DNA from: Tessaracoccus palaemonis
GTDB lineage: Bacteria; Actinomycetota; Actinomycetes; Propionibacteriales; Propionibacteriaceae
Direction of reading: 5' to 3'
Assembly: GCF_019316905.1 (NCBI RefSeq)
Contig: NZ_CP079216.1
Span: 2,294,001-2,358,000, forward strand
Length of the DNA: 64,000 nucleotides
The notes under the pieces were generated by a model. The model was not told the origin of the DNA. It saw nothing but the letters and a program-made list of their open reading frames with translations, and searched no databases. Both the position numbers and the translations under genes were made by a program. Shown here one piece after another: positions 52,214-61,203 of this stretch (position 1 is its first letter; every line of letters starts with the position of its first letter).

Positions 52214-53179
52214 CTAGTTGGTGCGCTCCACGAGGTCGGTGCAGACCTGCAGCAGTGCGTCCTTGGCCTCGCCCTCCGGGAGGGGCGCGAGGTGCTCGCG
52301 CGCGATCTGCGCCCGACGCTCGACCTCGGCCTTGGCGCGGCCCATGACGGGGTGCTCGCGCAGGGCCGCGAGGACCTCGGCGAGGGCCTCGTCGGAGCTG
52401 AGGTCGGAGTCGATCCGGGCGAGCAGCTCGGCGTCGGTCGGGTCGTTCTCGGCGCGGAGCATGAGCACGGGCAGCGTCGGGACGCCCTCGCGCAGGTCGG
52501 TGCCGGGGGTCTTGCCCGTGGTGGTCGACGTGATGTCGATCAGGTCGTCGGAGAGCTGGAAGACCAGCCCGACCTCCTCGCCGAAGGCGGACAGCGCGTC
52601 GAGGGTGGGCTCGGGGGCGCCGGAGACCATGCCGCCGAACCGGGCGGAGGCCGCGATCAGCGACCCCGTCTTGTCCGCGATGACCTGGATGTAGTGGGCC
52701 AGCGGGTCCTCGCCGTCGCCGGCGCCCTTGGTCTCGGCGATCTGCCCCTGCACCAGGCGCGAGAAGGTCTCGGCCTGCAGGTGCACGTACTCGACACCCA
52801 ACTCCGCGACGGTGGTGGAGGCGCGGGCGAACAGGAAGTCGCCGACCAGGATCGCCACCGAGTTGCCCCACAGGCGGTTGGCGGACGGGGCGCCGCGGCG
52901 CAGGTCTGCGGCGTCCATCACGTCGTCGTGGTAGAGGCTGGCGACGTGCGTGAGCTCCATCACCATCGCCGCACGAAGCAGGTTGTCCTCGTCGACCTCG
53001 CCGCCGAAGCGGGAGGACAGGAACACCAGCAGCGGGCGGAATCGCTTCCCGCCGGCCGCGATGATGTGCCTGGCCATCTCCGTCACGAACGGCGAGTTGG
53101 CGACGGCAGACTCAGCCAGGCGCTCCTCAAAGACATCGAGGAGGCCGGCGAGCTGCTCATCGAGCGGGGTGTCCGCCAC
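52214..53179 (-). CDS. Polyprenyl diphosphate synthase (menaquinone side chain)
   Basis: Trans-isoprenyl diphosphate synthase, 321 residues. The two aspartate-rich motifs read DDVMD (in ASLYHDDVMDAADLRRG) and DDLID (in FQLSDDLIDITS); GGKRFRPLLV is the conserved N-terminal segment. It follows nuoN by 19 bp on the same strand, as in several actinobacteria, which fits a role in the quinone side chain (GrcC/HepT type). Chain length cannot be assigned from the motif alone. Confidence 0.9.
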   Translation of the reverse strand: MADTPLDEQLAGLLDVFEERLAESAVANSPFVTEMARHIIAAGGKRFRPLLVFLSSRFGGEVDEDNLLRAAMVMELTHVASLYHDDVMDAADLRRGAPSANRLWGNSVAILVGDFLFARASTTVAELGVEYVHLQAETFSRLVQGQIAETKGAGDGEDPLAHYIQVIADKTGSLIAASARFGGMVSGAPEPTLDALSAFGEEVGLVFQLSDDLIDITSTTTGKTPGTDLREGVPTLPVLMLRAENDPTDAELLARIDSDLSSDEALAEVLAALREHPVMGRAKAEVERRAQIAREHLAPLPEGEAKDALLQVCTDLVERTN

Positions 53180-53198
53180 GAGGTACTCCTAGCTCAGG

Positions 53199-54773
53199 TC
53201 AGCGGATGAACTGCGACGCGTCCGCCAGCAGCGCGAGCACGCCGCCGGGGATCAGGCCGAGAACCAGCGTAGCCGCCGCCGACACAACCAGCACAACCCA
53301 GGTCCAGAGCGACGGCGCCTCGACGGTGCCGACGACCTCGGGGTCCTCGTCCTGGAACCACATGGCCACGACGACCTTCAGGTAGAAGAACGCCGCGACG
53401 ACGCTCATCACGACCGCCACGAGCACGAGCCAGCCGTAGCCGCCGGCCCATGCCGCCACGAACACCGTCAGCTTGCCGACGAATCCCGCGGTCAGCGGGA
53501 TGCCCGCGAAGCTCAGCATGAACAGCGTCATGATGAGCGCGATGACGGGGTTGCGCCTGCCGAGGCCCTTCCACGCGTCGAGGCTGTTCGCCTCGCCGCC
53601 GGAGCGGCGCACCATGGTGACGATCGCGAATGCGCCGAAGGTGGCGATGCCGTAGGTCAGCAGGTAGAAGGCGATGGCGCTCACCGAGGAGACCGAGACG
53701 CCGTCGCCGCCCGCGACCGCGCCGACGACGCCCACCAGGATGAATCCGGCGTGCGCGATCGACGAGTAGGCGAGCAGGCGCTTGATGTCGGTCTGGGCCA
53801 GCGCGACGGTGGAGCCGAGCGCCATCGTCAGGATCGCGACGACGGCGAACAGCAGCTGCCACGTCCAGGCGGCGCCGCCGAGGCCGACGTAGAACACGCG
53901 CAGCAGCGCACCGACGGCGGCGGTCTTGGTGGCGACGGCCATGAAGGCGGTCACTGGCGTCGGGGCGCCCATGTAGGCGTCCGGGGTCCAGGCGTGGAAC
54001 GGCACGGCGCCGATCTTGAACAGCAGGCCGACCGACGTCAGCACCAGGCCTCCGAGCAGCAGCGGCTGAGAGGCGGTGCCGGCGATGATGGCCGTGTCGA
54101 GTTCGTTGAGGCTCAGGCCGCCGGAGTAGCCGTAGAGCAGCGCGATGCCGTAGAGCATGACGGCCGAGGCCATCGAGCCGAGCAGGAAGTACTTCAGCGC
54201 GGCCTCCTGGCTCAGCAGGCGACGGCGACGGGCCATGCCGGTGAGCAGGTAGAGCGGCAGCGAGAAGATCTCGACGGCGACGAACAGCACGAGCAGGTTG
54301 TTCGCCGAGGCGAACAGCATCATGCCGAACACGGCGAAGATCAGCAGCGGGAAGATCTCCGTGTGCTCGCGGCGCAGCCGCTCCGCCTCGCGCTCGAGCG
54401 GCGAACCCGGAACGGTGGCGGCCGACGCGGCGAAGGCGGAGTGTCCCGCGCCGAGCGCCCGCTCGGCGAAGAGCGCGGTGCCGCCGAGGCCCGCGATGAG
54501 GATGAGCGTCCAGAAGATGTACGCCGGGCCGTCCACGGCCAGCAGCGACATGGCCGCGATGGTCGGGGTCTCGTGGATCCAGTTGAGGATCGTGAGGCCG
54601 AGCGCGACCACCAGACCGAGCACCGTCACGCCCATCTGCACCACGAAGCGCAGGTCACGGGGCAGGACGGCCTCCAGCAGGATGCCGAGGCAGCCGACGC
54701 CGAGCAGCACGAACAGCGGCGAGAGGATCATCCACTCGAGGGTCGCTGCAGGAATCTCCAACAGGGTGATCAT
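53199..54773 (-). CDS. nuoN: NADH-quinone oxidoreductase subunit N
   Basis: 524-residue antiporter-like proton channel of complex I, about 14 transmembrane helices. Conserved KIGAVPFHAWTPDAYMGAPTPV and LAQTDIKRLLAYSSIAHAG. ATGA overlap with nuoM. Confidence 0.95.
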   Translation of the reverse strand: MITLLEIPAATLEWMILSPLFVLLGVGCLGILLEAVLPRDLRFVVQMGVTVLGLVVALGLTILNWIHETPTIAAMSLLAVDGPAYIFWTLILIAGLGGTALFAERALGAGHSAFAASAATVPGSPLEREAERLRREHTEIFPLLIFAVFGMMLFASANNLLVLFVAVEIFSLPLYLLTGMARRRRLLSQEAALKYFLLGSMASAVMLYGIALLYGYSGGLSLNELDTAIIAGTASQPLLLGGLVLTSVGLLFKIGAVPFHAWTPDAYMGAPTPVTAFMAVATKTAAVGALLRVFYVGLGGAAWTWQLLFAVVAILTMALGSTVALAQTDIKRLLAYSSIAHAGFILVGVVGAVAGGDGVSVSSVSAIAFYLLTYGIATFGAFAIVTMVRRSGGEANSLDAWKGLGRRNPVIALIMTLFMLSFAGIPLTAGFVGKLTVFVAAWAGGYGWLVLVAVVMSVVAAFFYLKVVVAMWFQDEDPEVVGTVEAPSLWTWVVLVVSAAATLVLGLIPGGVLALLADASQFIR

Positions 54774-56275
54774 CGGTTGCCTTCCTGAACCTGCGGGGCG
54801 GGGTCGGTCACGCCGACCACGGCCATCGTCTGCGTCGCAGCCTCATCGGCCATGCTCAGGACCGGCTTCGGGAAGAAGCCGAACACGATGAGCAGGATGA
54901 GCAACGGGGCGATGACGGCCTTCTCACGCGTGGTGAGATCGGTGTGGGTCGAGACCTGTTCGGTGACGGGGCCGGTCATGGTGCGCAGGTACATCCGCAG
55001 CACGTAGACCGCGGCCAGCACGGTACCGAGGGTGATGATGGCGGTGTGCACCGGGTAGCGCTGCCACGAGCCTGCCATCACCAGGAACTCGGACACGAAG
55101 CTGCCCATGCCGGGAAGCGCCAGCGCCGAGAGGCCCGACGCGAGCAGCACGCCGGCGAGCACCGGTGCGACCTTCTGCACGCCGCCGAACGCGTCGATGT
55201 CCGCGGACCCGCGGCGGCGGATCATGAACCCGACGACGAGGAACATCGCGGCCGTCGACAGGCCGTGGTTGAGCATGTAGAAGATGGAGCCGCTCAGCGA
55301 CTGCGTGGTCAGGGCGAAGATGCCGAAGACCATGAAGCCGAAGTGGCTGATCGAGGTGTAGGACACCAGCCGCAGCAGGTCCTTGGCGTTGATCGCCATC
55401 AGGGCGCCGTAGAGCACCGAGACGATCGCCCAGATCAGGATGACCGGGGTCGCCCACGCGGTGGCCTCCGGGAACAGCACCAGGCAGATCTTGATCATGC
55501 CGAAGGTGCCGATCTTGTCCAGGATGCCCACCAGCAGCGTCGAGGTGCCGGGCGTGGACTGCTCGGCCGCGTCGGGCAGCCAGGTGTGCAGGCCGGCCAT
55601 GGGCGCCTTCACGGCGAACGCGAAGAAGAAGCCCACGAACAGCCAGCGGCCGGTGGAGGTGGCCATCTCGATGCCGACCAGGTCGGAGACCAGGAAGCTC
55701 GGCTGCCCGGCGGCGGCGCTCACGGCGTAGAGCCCGGCGACGGCGACCAGCATCACGAGGCCACCGGCCAGCGAGTAGATCAGGAACTTGATGGCGGCCG
55801 AGCGACGCTTCGGGCCGCCGTAGCCGGCGATCAGGAAGTACGTCGGGATCAGCGTCGCCTCGAAGGCGATGTAGAACAGCAGCACGTCGGAGGCCATGAA
55901 GACCACGAGCGCGAAGCCCTGCATCAGCAGCGCGAGAGCGAAGAACACTCCCCCGCCCCAGCGGGCCGTGTCCCCCTCGCCGACGTGCCACTCGGCGAGC
56001 AGGACGACGGGGACGAGGATGACGGTCATCAGGACGAGGATCGCGCCCATGCCGTCGAGGTCGAGTGCGAAGTGCGCTCCGACGGCGGGGATCCAGTTGT
56101 ACTCGACGGCGAGTGCCGCGCCCTGCGCGTGCAGGACGACGGCGAGCACGCCGAGGACGGCGGTCGTCAGGGCGACGCCGTAGCCGACGAGCTTGGCGAC
56201 GTGCCCCTTGAGGAAGAACACCACCACCGCGCCGACGATCGGCACGAGGGCCAGGATGGTCAGAAGTACCTGCAT
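54770..56275 (-). CDS. nuoM: NADH-quinone oxidoreductase subunit M
   Basis: 501 residues from ATG 56275 (MQVLLTILALVPIVGAVVVF). Antiporter-like subunit with VKAPMAGLHTWLPDAAEQSTPGTSTLLVG and KDLLRLVSYTSISHFGFM. A GGAGAAGAAAG stretch precedes the ATG. 16 bp downstream of nuoL. Confidence 0.95.
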   Translation of the reverse strand: MQVLLTILALVPIVGAVVVFFLKGHVAKLVGYGVALTTAVLGVLAVVLHAQGAALAVEYNWIPAVGAHFALDLDGMGAILVLMTVILVPVVLLAEWHVGEGDTARWGGGVFFALALLMQGFALVVFMASDVLLFYIAFEATLIPTYFLIAGYGGPKRRSAAIKFLIYSLAGGLVMLVAVAGLYAVSAAAGQPSFLVSDLVGIEMATSTGRWLFVGFFFAFAVKAPMAGLHTWLPDAAEQSTPGTSTLLVGILDKIGTFGMIKICLVLFPEATAWATPVILIWAIVSVLYGALMAINAKDLLRLVSYTSISHFGFMVFGIFALTTQSLSGSIFYMLNHGLSTAAMFLVVGFMIRRRGSADIDAFGGVQKVAPVLAGVLLASGLSALALPGMGSFVSEFLVMAGSWQRYPVHTAIITLGTVLAAVYVLRMYLRTMTGPVTEQVSTHTDLTTREKAVIAPLLILLIVFGFFPKPVLSMADEAATQTMAVVGVTDPAPQVQEGNR

Positions 56276-56291
56276 GATTTCTTTCTTCTCC

Positions 56292-58193
56292 TTAGCCCAG
56301 GTGTCCGAGGATCGCCACGACACCGAGCAGGGCGACGCCGGCGGTCAGCACCAGGCCGTAGGTGCGCACGTAGCCGTTCTCGGCCTTACGCAGCCACTGG
56401 CCGAGACCCGTCGCGACGGTCCCCGATCCCATCGCCACGCCGTCGACGGCGCTCTTGTCGAACCAGGCCAGGCCGCGGGCGAGCCCGAGGGTCGGCTGGA
56501 TGACGGCGTGCTCGTTGATGGCATCGCCGTACAGGTCGTTGCGTCCGACGAGCACGAGCGGGTTCCTCGTCGCGGGCTCGTCGCGGGCGATCTCACCCTT
56601 GAACAGCCACCAGCCGAGGAACACGCCGACCGCGACCACGGCGAGCGCGAGCAGGCCGATGGGCGTGAAGTGGACGAGCGGGGTCTCGTGCGGGTGCTGG
56701 CCCGTGGAGTGCTCGAGCCAGCCCTGGATCCAGCCGTTCAGCAGGAGGCCTGCGATGAGTGACATGACGCCGAGGATGATCAGCGGCACGGTCATGACCA
56801 GGGGCGACTCGTGCGGGTGCACGTCGTCGGCCCAGCGCTTCCTGCCGAAGAACGTCATCATCATCAGTCGCGTCATGTAGTACGCGGTGATGCCCGCGCC
56901 GACCAGCGCGAGGATGCCGTAGACCAGGTTCACGTCGAACGCGGCCTCGATGATGTGGTCCTTCGAGTAGAAGCCCGCGGTGAACGGGAACCCGATGATC
57001 GCCAGGTAGCCCATCGCGAACGTGATGAACGTGATGCGCATCGGCCTGGCGAGCGCGCCGAAGTGGCGCATGTTCACGTCGTCGCCCATGCCGTGCATCA
57101 CGGAGCCGGCGCCAAGGAACATGTTGGCCTTGAAGAAGCCGTGCGTGATGAGGTGGAAGATCGCGAACGAGGCGCCGACGGGGCCGAGGCCGGCCGCCAG
57201 CATCATGTAGCCGATCTGCGACATCGTCGATCCAGCGAGGACCTTCTTGATGTCGTCCTTCGCGGTGCCGATCCAGGCGCCGGCCAGCAGCGTCACGGTG
57301 CCGACGATCGCGACGGCGGTCGCGGCGGCCTCGGTCTGCGCGTAGACGGCGTTGGAGCGGACGACGAGGTAGACGCCGGCCGTGACCATCGTCGCGGCGT
57401 GGATCAGGGCGGAGACGGGTGTCGGGCCCTCCATGGCGTCGAGCAGCCACGAGTGCAGCGGCACCTGCGCCGACTTGCCGCACGCGGCGAGCAGCAGGAA
57501 GAACCCGAGCAGGGTCGCCCACAGGGGGCTGAGCCCGGCGGCACCGGCGTTGACGTCCTCGAAGCGGACCGAGCCGAACATGGCCAGCATGGTGAAGATC
57601 GCCATGGAGAGGCCGAGGTCGCCGACGCGGTTGACGATGAACGCCTTGTTGCCGGCGCGGGCGGCCGAGGGCTTGTGCGCCCAGAAGCTGATCAGCAGGT
57701 ACGAGGCGAGGCCGACACCCTCCCAGCCGAGGAACAGCACAAGGTAGTTGTCCGCCAGCACCAGGATCAGCATCGCGGCGATGAACAGGTTCAGGAACGC
57801 GAAGAACCGACGACGGCGGTCGTCGTGGGCCATGTAGCCGATCGAGTAGACGTGGATCAGGGATCCGACGCCCGTGATCAGGAGCACGAACAGGATCGAC
57901 AGCGGGTCGACGAGCAGGCCGAGCTGGATGGACCAGCTGCCCGTGGCGATCCACTCGTAGACGGCCGTGTTCAGGTGGCGGGACTCGGAGTCGAGGCCGA
58001 GCAGCGCCGCGAACAGCACCAGCCCGATCACGAAGGAGGCGACCACCGCGGCGGTGGCCAGGAAGTGGCCCCACCTGTCGGCGAGCCTGCCTGCCAGGAG
58101 CAGGAACGTCGCCGACGCGAGCGGGATCGCGATCAGCAGCCAGATCATCAGGCCCTGGCCCGAAGTGGCGGAGAGAGATTCGAGGAGTTGCAC
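56292..58193 (-). CDS. nuoL: NADH-quinone oxidoreductase subunit L
   Basis: 633 residues from GTG 58193, with AGGGGA upstream. Distal antiporter-like subunit: CGKSAQVPLHSWLLDAMEGPTPVSALIHAATMV and KDDIKKVLAGSTMSQIGYM are the signature proton-channel segments. The C-terminal extension forms the lateral helix of the membrane arm. Confidence 0.96.
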   Translation of the reverse strand: MQLLESLSATSGQGLMIWLLIAIPLASATFLLLAGRLADRWGHFLATAAVVASFVIGLVLFAALLGLDSESRHLNTAVYEWIATGSWSIQLGLLVDPLSILFVLLITGVGSLIHVYSIGYMAHDDRRRRFFAFLNLFIAAMLILVLADNYLVLFLGWEGVGLASYLLISFWAHKPSAARAGNKAFIVNRVGDLGLSMAIFTMLAMFGSVRFEDVNAGAAGLSPLWATLLGFFLLLAACGKSAQVPLHSWLLDAMEGPTPVSALIHAATMVTAGVYLVVRSNAVYAQTEAAATAVAIVGTVTLLAGAWIGTAKDDIKKVLAGSTMSQIGYMMLAAGLGPVGASFAIFHLITHGFFKANMFLGAGSVMHGMGDDVNMRHFGALARPMRITFITFAMGYLAIIGFPFTAGFYSKDHIIEAAFDVNLVYGILALVGAGITAYYMTRLMMMTFFGRKRWADDVHPHESPLVMTVPLIILGVMSLIAGLLLNGWIQGWLEHSTGQHPHETPLVHFTPIGLLALAVVAVGVFLGWWLFKGEIARDEPATRNPLVLVGRNDLYGDAINEHAVIQPTLGLARGLAWFDKSAVDGVAMGSGTVATGLGQWLRKAENGYVRTYGLVLTAGVALLGVVAILGHLG

Positions 58194-58207
58194 GCTTATC
58201 CGTCCCC

Positions 58208-58507
58208 TTAGAACTTCATCAGGTTGGCGTCGTCGACCGAGGCGGTGCGGCGGGCGCGGTAGACGGCGACGATGATCGCGAGGCCGACGACCACTTCAGC
58301 GGCGGCCACGACCATCACGAAGAAGGCCGCGATGAGGCCGTCGAGGTTGCCGTGCCAGCGGGCGAAGCCCACGAAGGCGAGGTTCGTGGCATTGAGCATC
58401 AGCTCGATGCTCATGAACACGATGATCGCGTTGCGGCGCAGCAGGAAGCCCGCGATGCCGATGGCGAACAGGATCGCCGACAGGATCAGGAATCCTTCCG
58501 GGTTCAT
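58208..58507 (-). CDS. nuoK: NADH-quinone oxidoreductase subunit K
   Basis: 99 residues, three transmembrane helices, with the two conserved membrane glutamates in [11 protein letters not shown] and [13 protein letters not shown]. Overlaps nuoJ by 4 bp. Confidence 0.96.
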   Translation of the reverse strand: MNPEGFLILSAILFAIGIAGFLLRRNAIIVFMSIELMLNATNLAFVGFARWHGNLDGLIAAFFVMVVAAAEVVVGLAIIVAVYRARRTASVDDANLMKF

Positions 58508-59325
58508 TCGTCGTCTCCTTCGAGCTCCTGGTCACGCGCGTCGAGCGCCGCGTAGGCAGAGGTGGTCGGGCCGCGCAGCTCGTCGACGTCGACGATGACC
58601 CCGCGCATGCGCAGGGTCTCCGAGACCGACTTCTCCGCGATGCTGCCGTCGGGCAGCAGCGCAGGCGTCGAGATCGCGTTGTGCCGGGCGAAGACACCGG
58701 AGTTGGGCAGCGTCCCGGGGTGCTCGCCGTCCTCGGCGTAGGCCTTCATGCGGTTCTTCAGCTGCTCCGGCTGCGTCACCTTGGTGAACAGCTGCTCGCC
58801 GTGCGCCAGCAGCATCGCGCCGACGGCGCCGGTGATCAGCAGGGCCGCGGTCGCCTCGAACAGGAAGACGTACTTGGTGAACAGCAGCGCCGCGATCGAC
58901 TGGATGTTGCCGCCGTACTCCGCGTTCGCCTCTGCCAGGCCGGCCGGCTCACCGCCGAGGGTGAACTGGGCGACGGCGCAGATCAGCAGCACGCCGATGG
59001 CGAAGGCGACGATCGCGGAGGCGATGCGGTGGCCCTTGAGCGTCTCGACGACCGAGTCCGTCGCGTCGACGCCGATCAGCATCACGACGAAGAGGAACAG
59101 CATCAGGATCGCGCCGGTGTAGACGACGATCTGGATGACGAACAGGAACGGGGCGTCCTGGGCCGCGTACAGCACGGCCAGCGCGATCATCACGCCCGCC
59201 ATCGCGATGGCCGAGTGCACGGCCTTACGCGACAGCAGCACGCCGAGCGCGCACAGCACCGCGATGGGCGCGCACACCCAGAACGCCACCTCGCTGGCGG
59301 TGACCAGCGGGATCATGGGGGTCAT
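58504..59325 (-). CDS. nuoJ: NADH-quinone oxidoreductase subunit J
   Basis: 273 residues from ATG 59325 ([20 protein letters not shown]), five transmembrane helices including [18 protein letters not shown]. The start overlaps the nuoI stop (ATGA). The extra C-terminal cytosolic tail of about 90 residues is longer than in E. coli and typical of actinobacteria. Confidence 0.93.
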   Translation of the reverse strand: MTPMIPLVTASEVAFWVCAPIAVLCALGVLLSRKAVHSAIAMAGVMIALAVLYAAQDAPFLFVIQIVVYTGAILMLFLFVVMLIGVDATDSVVETLKGHRIASAIVAFAIGVLLICAVAQFTLGGEPAGLAEANAEYGGNIQSIAALLFTKYVFLFEATAALLITGAVGAMLLAHGEQLFTKVTQPEQLKNRMKAYAEDGEHPGTLPNSGVFARHNAISTPALLPDGSIAEKSVSETLRMRGVIVDVDELRGPTTSAYAALDARDQELEGDDE

Positions 59326-59876
59326 TTGGCCGCTCCTGAGGTCGTGCCCGTGCGGGTGTCGGCGGTGCCGGTGGCCGGCAGGCCGAGGAAGTAGTCCTTC
59401 TCGTCGTCGCCGAGGCGCCGCGGGTGCGGCGGCTGCTCCATGCCGGGCAGCAGCGGGGCGAGCAGGTCCTGCTTCTCGTAGATCAGCTTGGTGCGCGTCT
59501 CGTCGGCGAGCTTGAAGTCGTTGGTCATCGTCAGGGCGCGCGTCGGGCATGCCTCGATGCACAGGCCGCAGAAGATGCAGCGCAGGTAGTTGATCTGGTA
59601 GACGTGGCCGAAGCGCTCGCCGGGCGAGAAGCGGCTGTCCTCGGTGTTGTCCGCGCCCTCGACGTAGATGGCGTCCGCGGGGCAGGCCCACGCGCACAGC
59701 TCGCAGCCGACACACTTCTCCAGGCCGTCGGGCCAGCGGTTGAGCTGGTGCCGCCCGTGGAAGCGCGGCATCGTGACCTTCTCCTTGCCCTTCTGGGGGT
59801 AACCCTGGGTGAAGGTCTTGCGGAAGATCGTGTTGAACGTGACGCCGAACCCGGCCCACTGGTTGAGGAACCCCAT
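59322..59876 (-). CDS. nuoI: NADH-quinone oxidoreductase subunit I
   Basis: 184 residues with two [4Fe-4S] motifs, [12 protein letters not shown] and [12 protein letters not shown] (clusters N6a/N6b), and the [18 protein letters not shown] lead-in. Carries electrons from NuoG toward NuoB. Adjacent to nuoH with no gap. Confidence 0.96.
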   Translation of the reverse strand: MGFLNQWAGFGVTFNTIFRKTFTQGYPQKGKEKVTMPRFHGRHQLNRWPDGLEKCVGCELCAWACPADAIYVEGADNTEDSRFSPGERFGHVYQINYLRCIFCGLCIEACPTRALTMTNDFKLADETRTKLIYEKQDLLAPLLPGMEQPPHPRRLGDDEKDYFLGLPATGTADTRTGTTSGAAK

Positions 59877-61199
59877 CTACAGGCCCTTCCCTTCTTCAGC
59901 AGCGGCCACGGGGTCCGCGGCCTCCTCATGAGCGGGCTCGGTGGCGTGCACGACGCCGACGAGCTCGGGCAGCACCTGGCCGGGCAGCGGGGGCACGGGG
60001 TACCCGCCAGCGAACGGGTCGAAGTCCTCCTCGACCACCAACTCGGGTCTCTCGGTCTTTCTGTTCTCGCGGCCGAACCACAGCACCAGCACCGCGACGA
60101 GCACGACGGCGATGGCCAGCGTGTAGTCGGGGAACAGCGCGATGAGCACGATCCACAGCAGGGAGACCTCGATCAGCACCTTCCAGCCGAAGCCCATGAA
60201 CTGGTCGTAGCGCAGGCGCGGAAGCGTGCCACGCAGCCAGACGAACACCGAGATGAGCAGCTGGACCTTCAGCACGAACCAGACCGGGCCGAGCCACGGG
60301 TTGTCCATGCCGGGCACCAGCGTCAGCGGCCACGGCGGCAGGTAGCCGCCGAGGAACAGCGTGGTGCACACGGCCGAGACGGTCGCCATGTTGATGTACT
60401 CCGCGAGGAAGTACAGCGCGTAGCGGAAGCCGGAGTACTCGGTCAGGTAGCCGGAGACCAGCTCGGACTCGCACTCGGGCAGGTCGAACGGCGCTCTGTT
60501 GGTCTCGCCGACCATCGCGATGGCGTAGATGATGAAGGACGGGAACAGCAGCAGCGCGTACCAGCCGGACAGGCCGATGTCGACCGTCGTCGCGCGGTCC
60601 CAGGGCAGCGCGAACAAGATGGTCTCGCGCTGCGCCTCGACGATCTGCGACGTCGACATGGTGCCGGCCATCAGGAACACCGCGACCATGGACAGGCCCA
60701 TCGCGATCTCGTAGGAGATCATCTGCGCGGTGGAGCGCACCGAGCCGAGGAACGAGTAGGTGGAGTTGCCCGCCCAGCCGGCGAGCACGATGCCGTAGAT
60801 GCCGATGGAGGCGGACGCGAGGATGAAGACCGCGGCGACGGGCAGGTCGGCGACCTGCAGACGCGTCGTGACGCCGAAGATCTCCAGCTCACCCGAGAAC
60901 GGGATGACCGTCCAGCAGGTGAACGCGGCCACCGCGGTCAGCACCGGGGCCAGGTTGAAGACCCACTTGTCGGCCTTCGCCGGGCGGAAGTCCTCCTTGA
61001 CGAGCAGCTTCGCGCCGTCGGCCAGTGCCTGTCCGAGGCCGAAGGGGCCGTTCATGATCGGGCCGAGGCGGTGCTGCATCTTGCCGACGAGGCGACGCTC
61101 GTACCAGACGTTGAAGATCGTCCAGACCAGCAGCACCACGAACAGCGCCACCACCTTGATCAGGATCAGCCACCACGGGTCGTTGAGAAAGATGCCCAT
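59877..61199 (-). CDS. nuoH: NADH-quinone oxidoreductase subunit H
   Basis: 440 residues from ATG 61199 (MGIFLNDPWWLILIKVV). Quinone-site membrane subunit with ERRLVGKMQHRLGPIMNGPFG, ETNRAPFDLPECESELVSGYLTEYSG (split motif) and eight transmembrane helices. A C-terminal Glu/Pro-rich tail of about 60 residues is an actinobacterial extra. Confidence 0.95.
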   Translation of the reverse strand: MGIFLNDPWWLILIKVVALFVVLLVWTIFNVWYERRLVGKMQHRLGPIMNGPFGLGQALADGAKLLVKEDFRPAKADKWVFNLAPVLTAVAAFTCWTVIPFSGELEIFGVTTRLQVADLPVAAVFILASASIGIYGIVLAGWAGNSTYSFLGSVRSTAQMISYEIAMGLSMVAVFLMAGTMSTSQIVEAQRETILFALPWDRATTVDIGLSGWYALLLFPSFIIYAIAMVGETNRAPFDLPECESELVSGYLTEYSGFRYALYFLAEYINMATVSAVCTTLFLGGYLPPWPLTLVPGMDNPWLGPVWFVLKVQLLISVFVWLRGTLPRLRYDQFMGFGWKVLIEVSLLWIVLIALFPDYTLAIAVVLVAVLVLWFGRENRKTERPELVVEEDFDPFAGGYPVPPLPGQVLPELVGVVHATEPAHEEAADPVAAAEEGKGL

Positions 61200-61203
61200 T
61201 GAT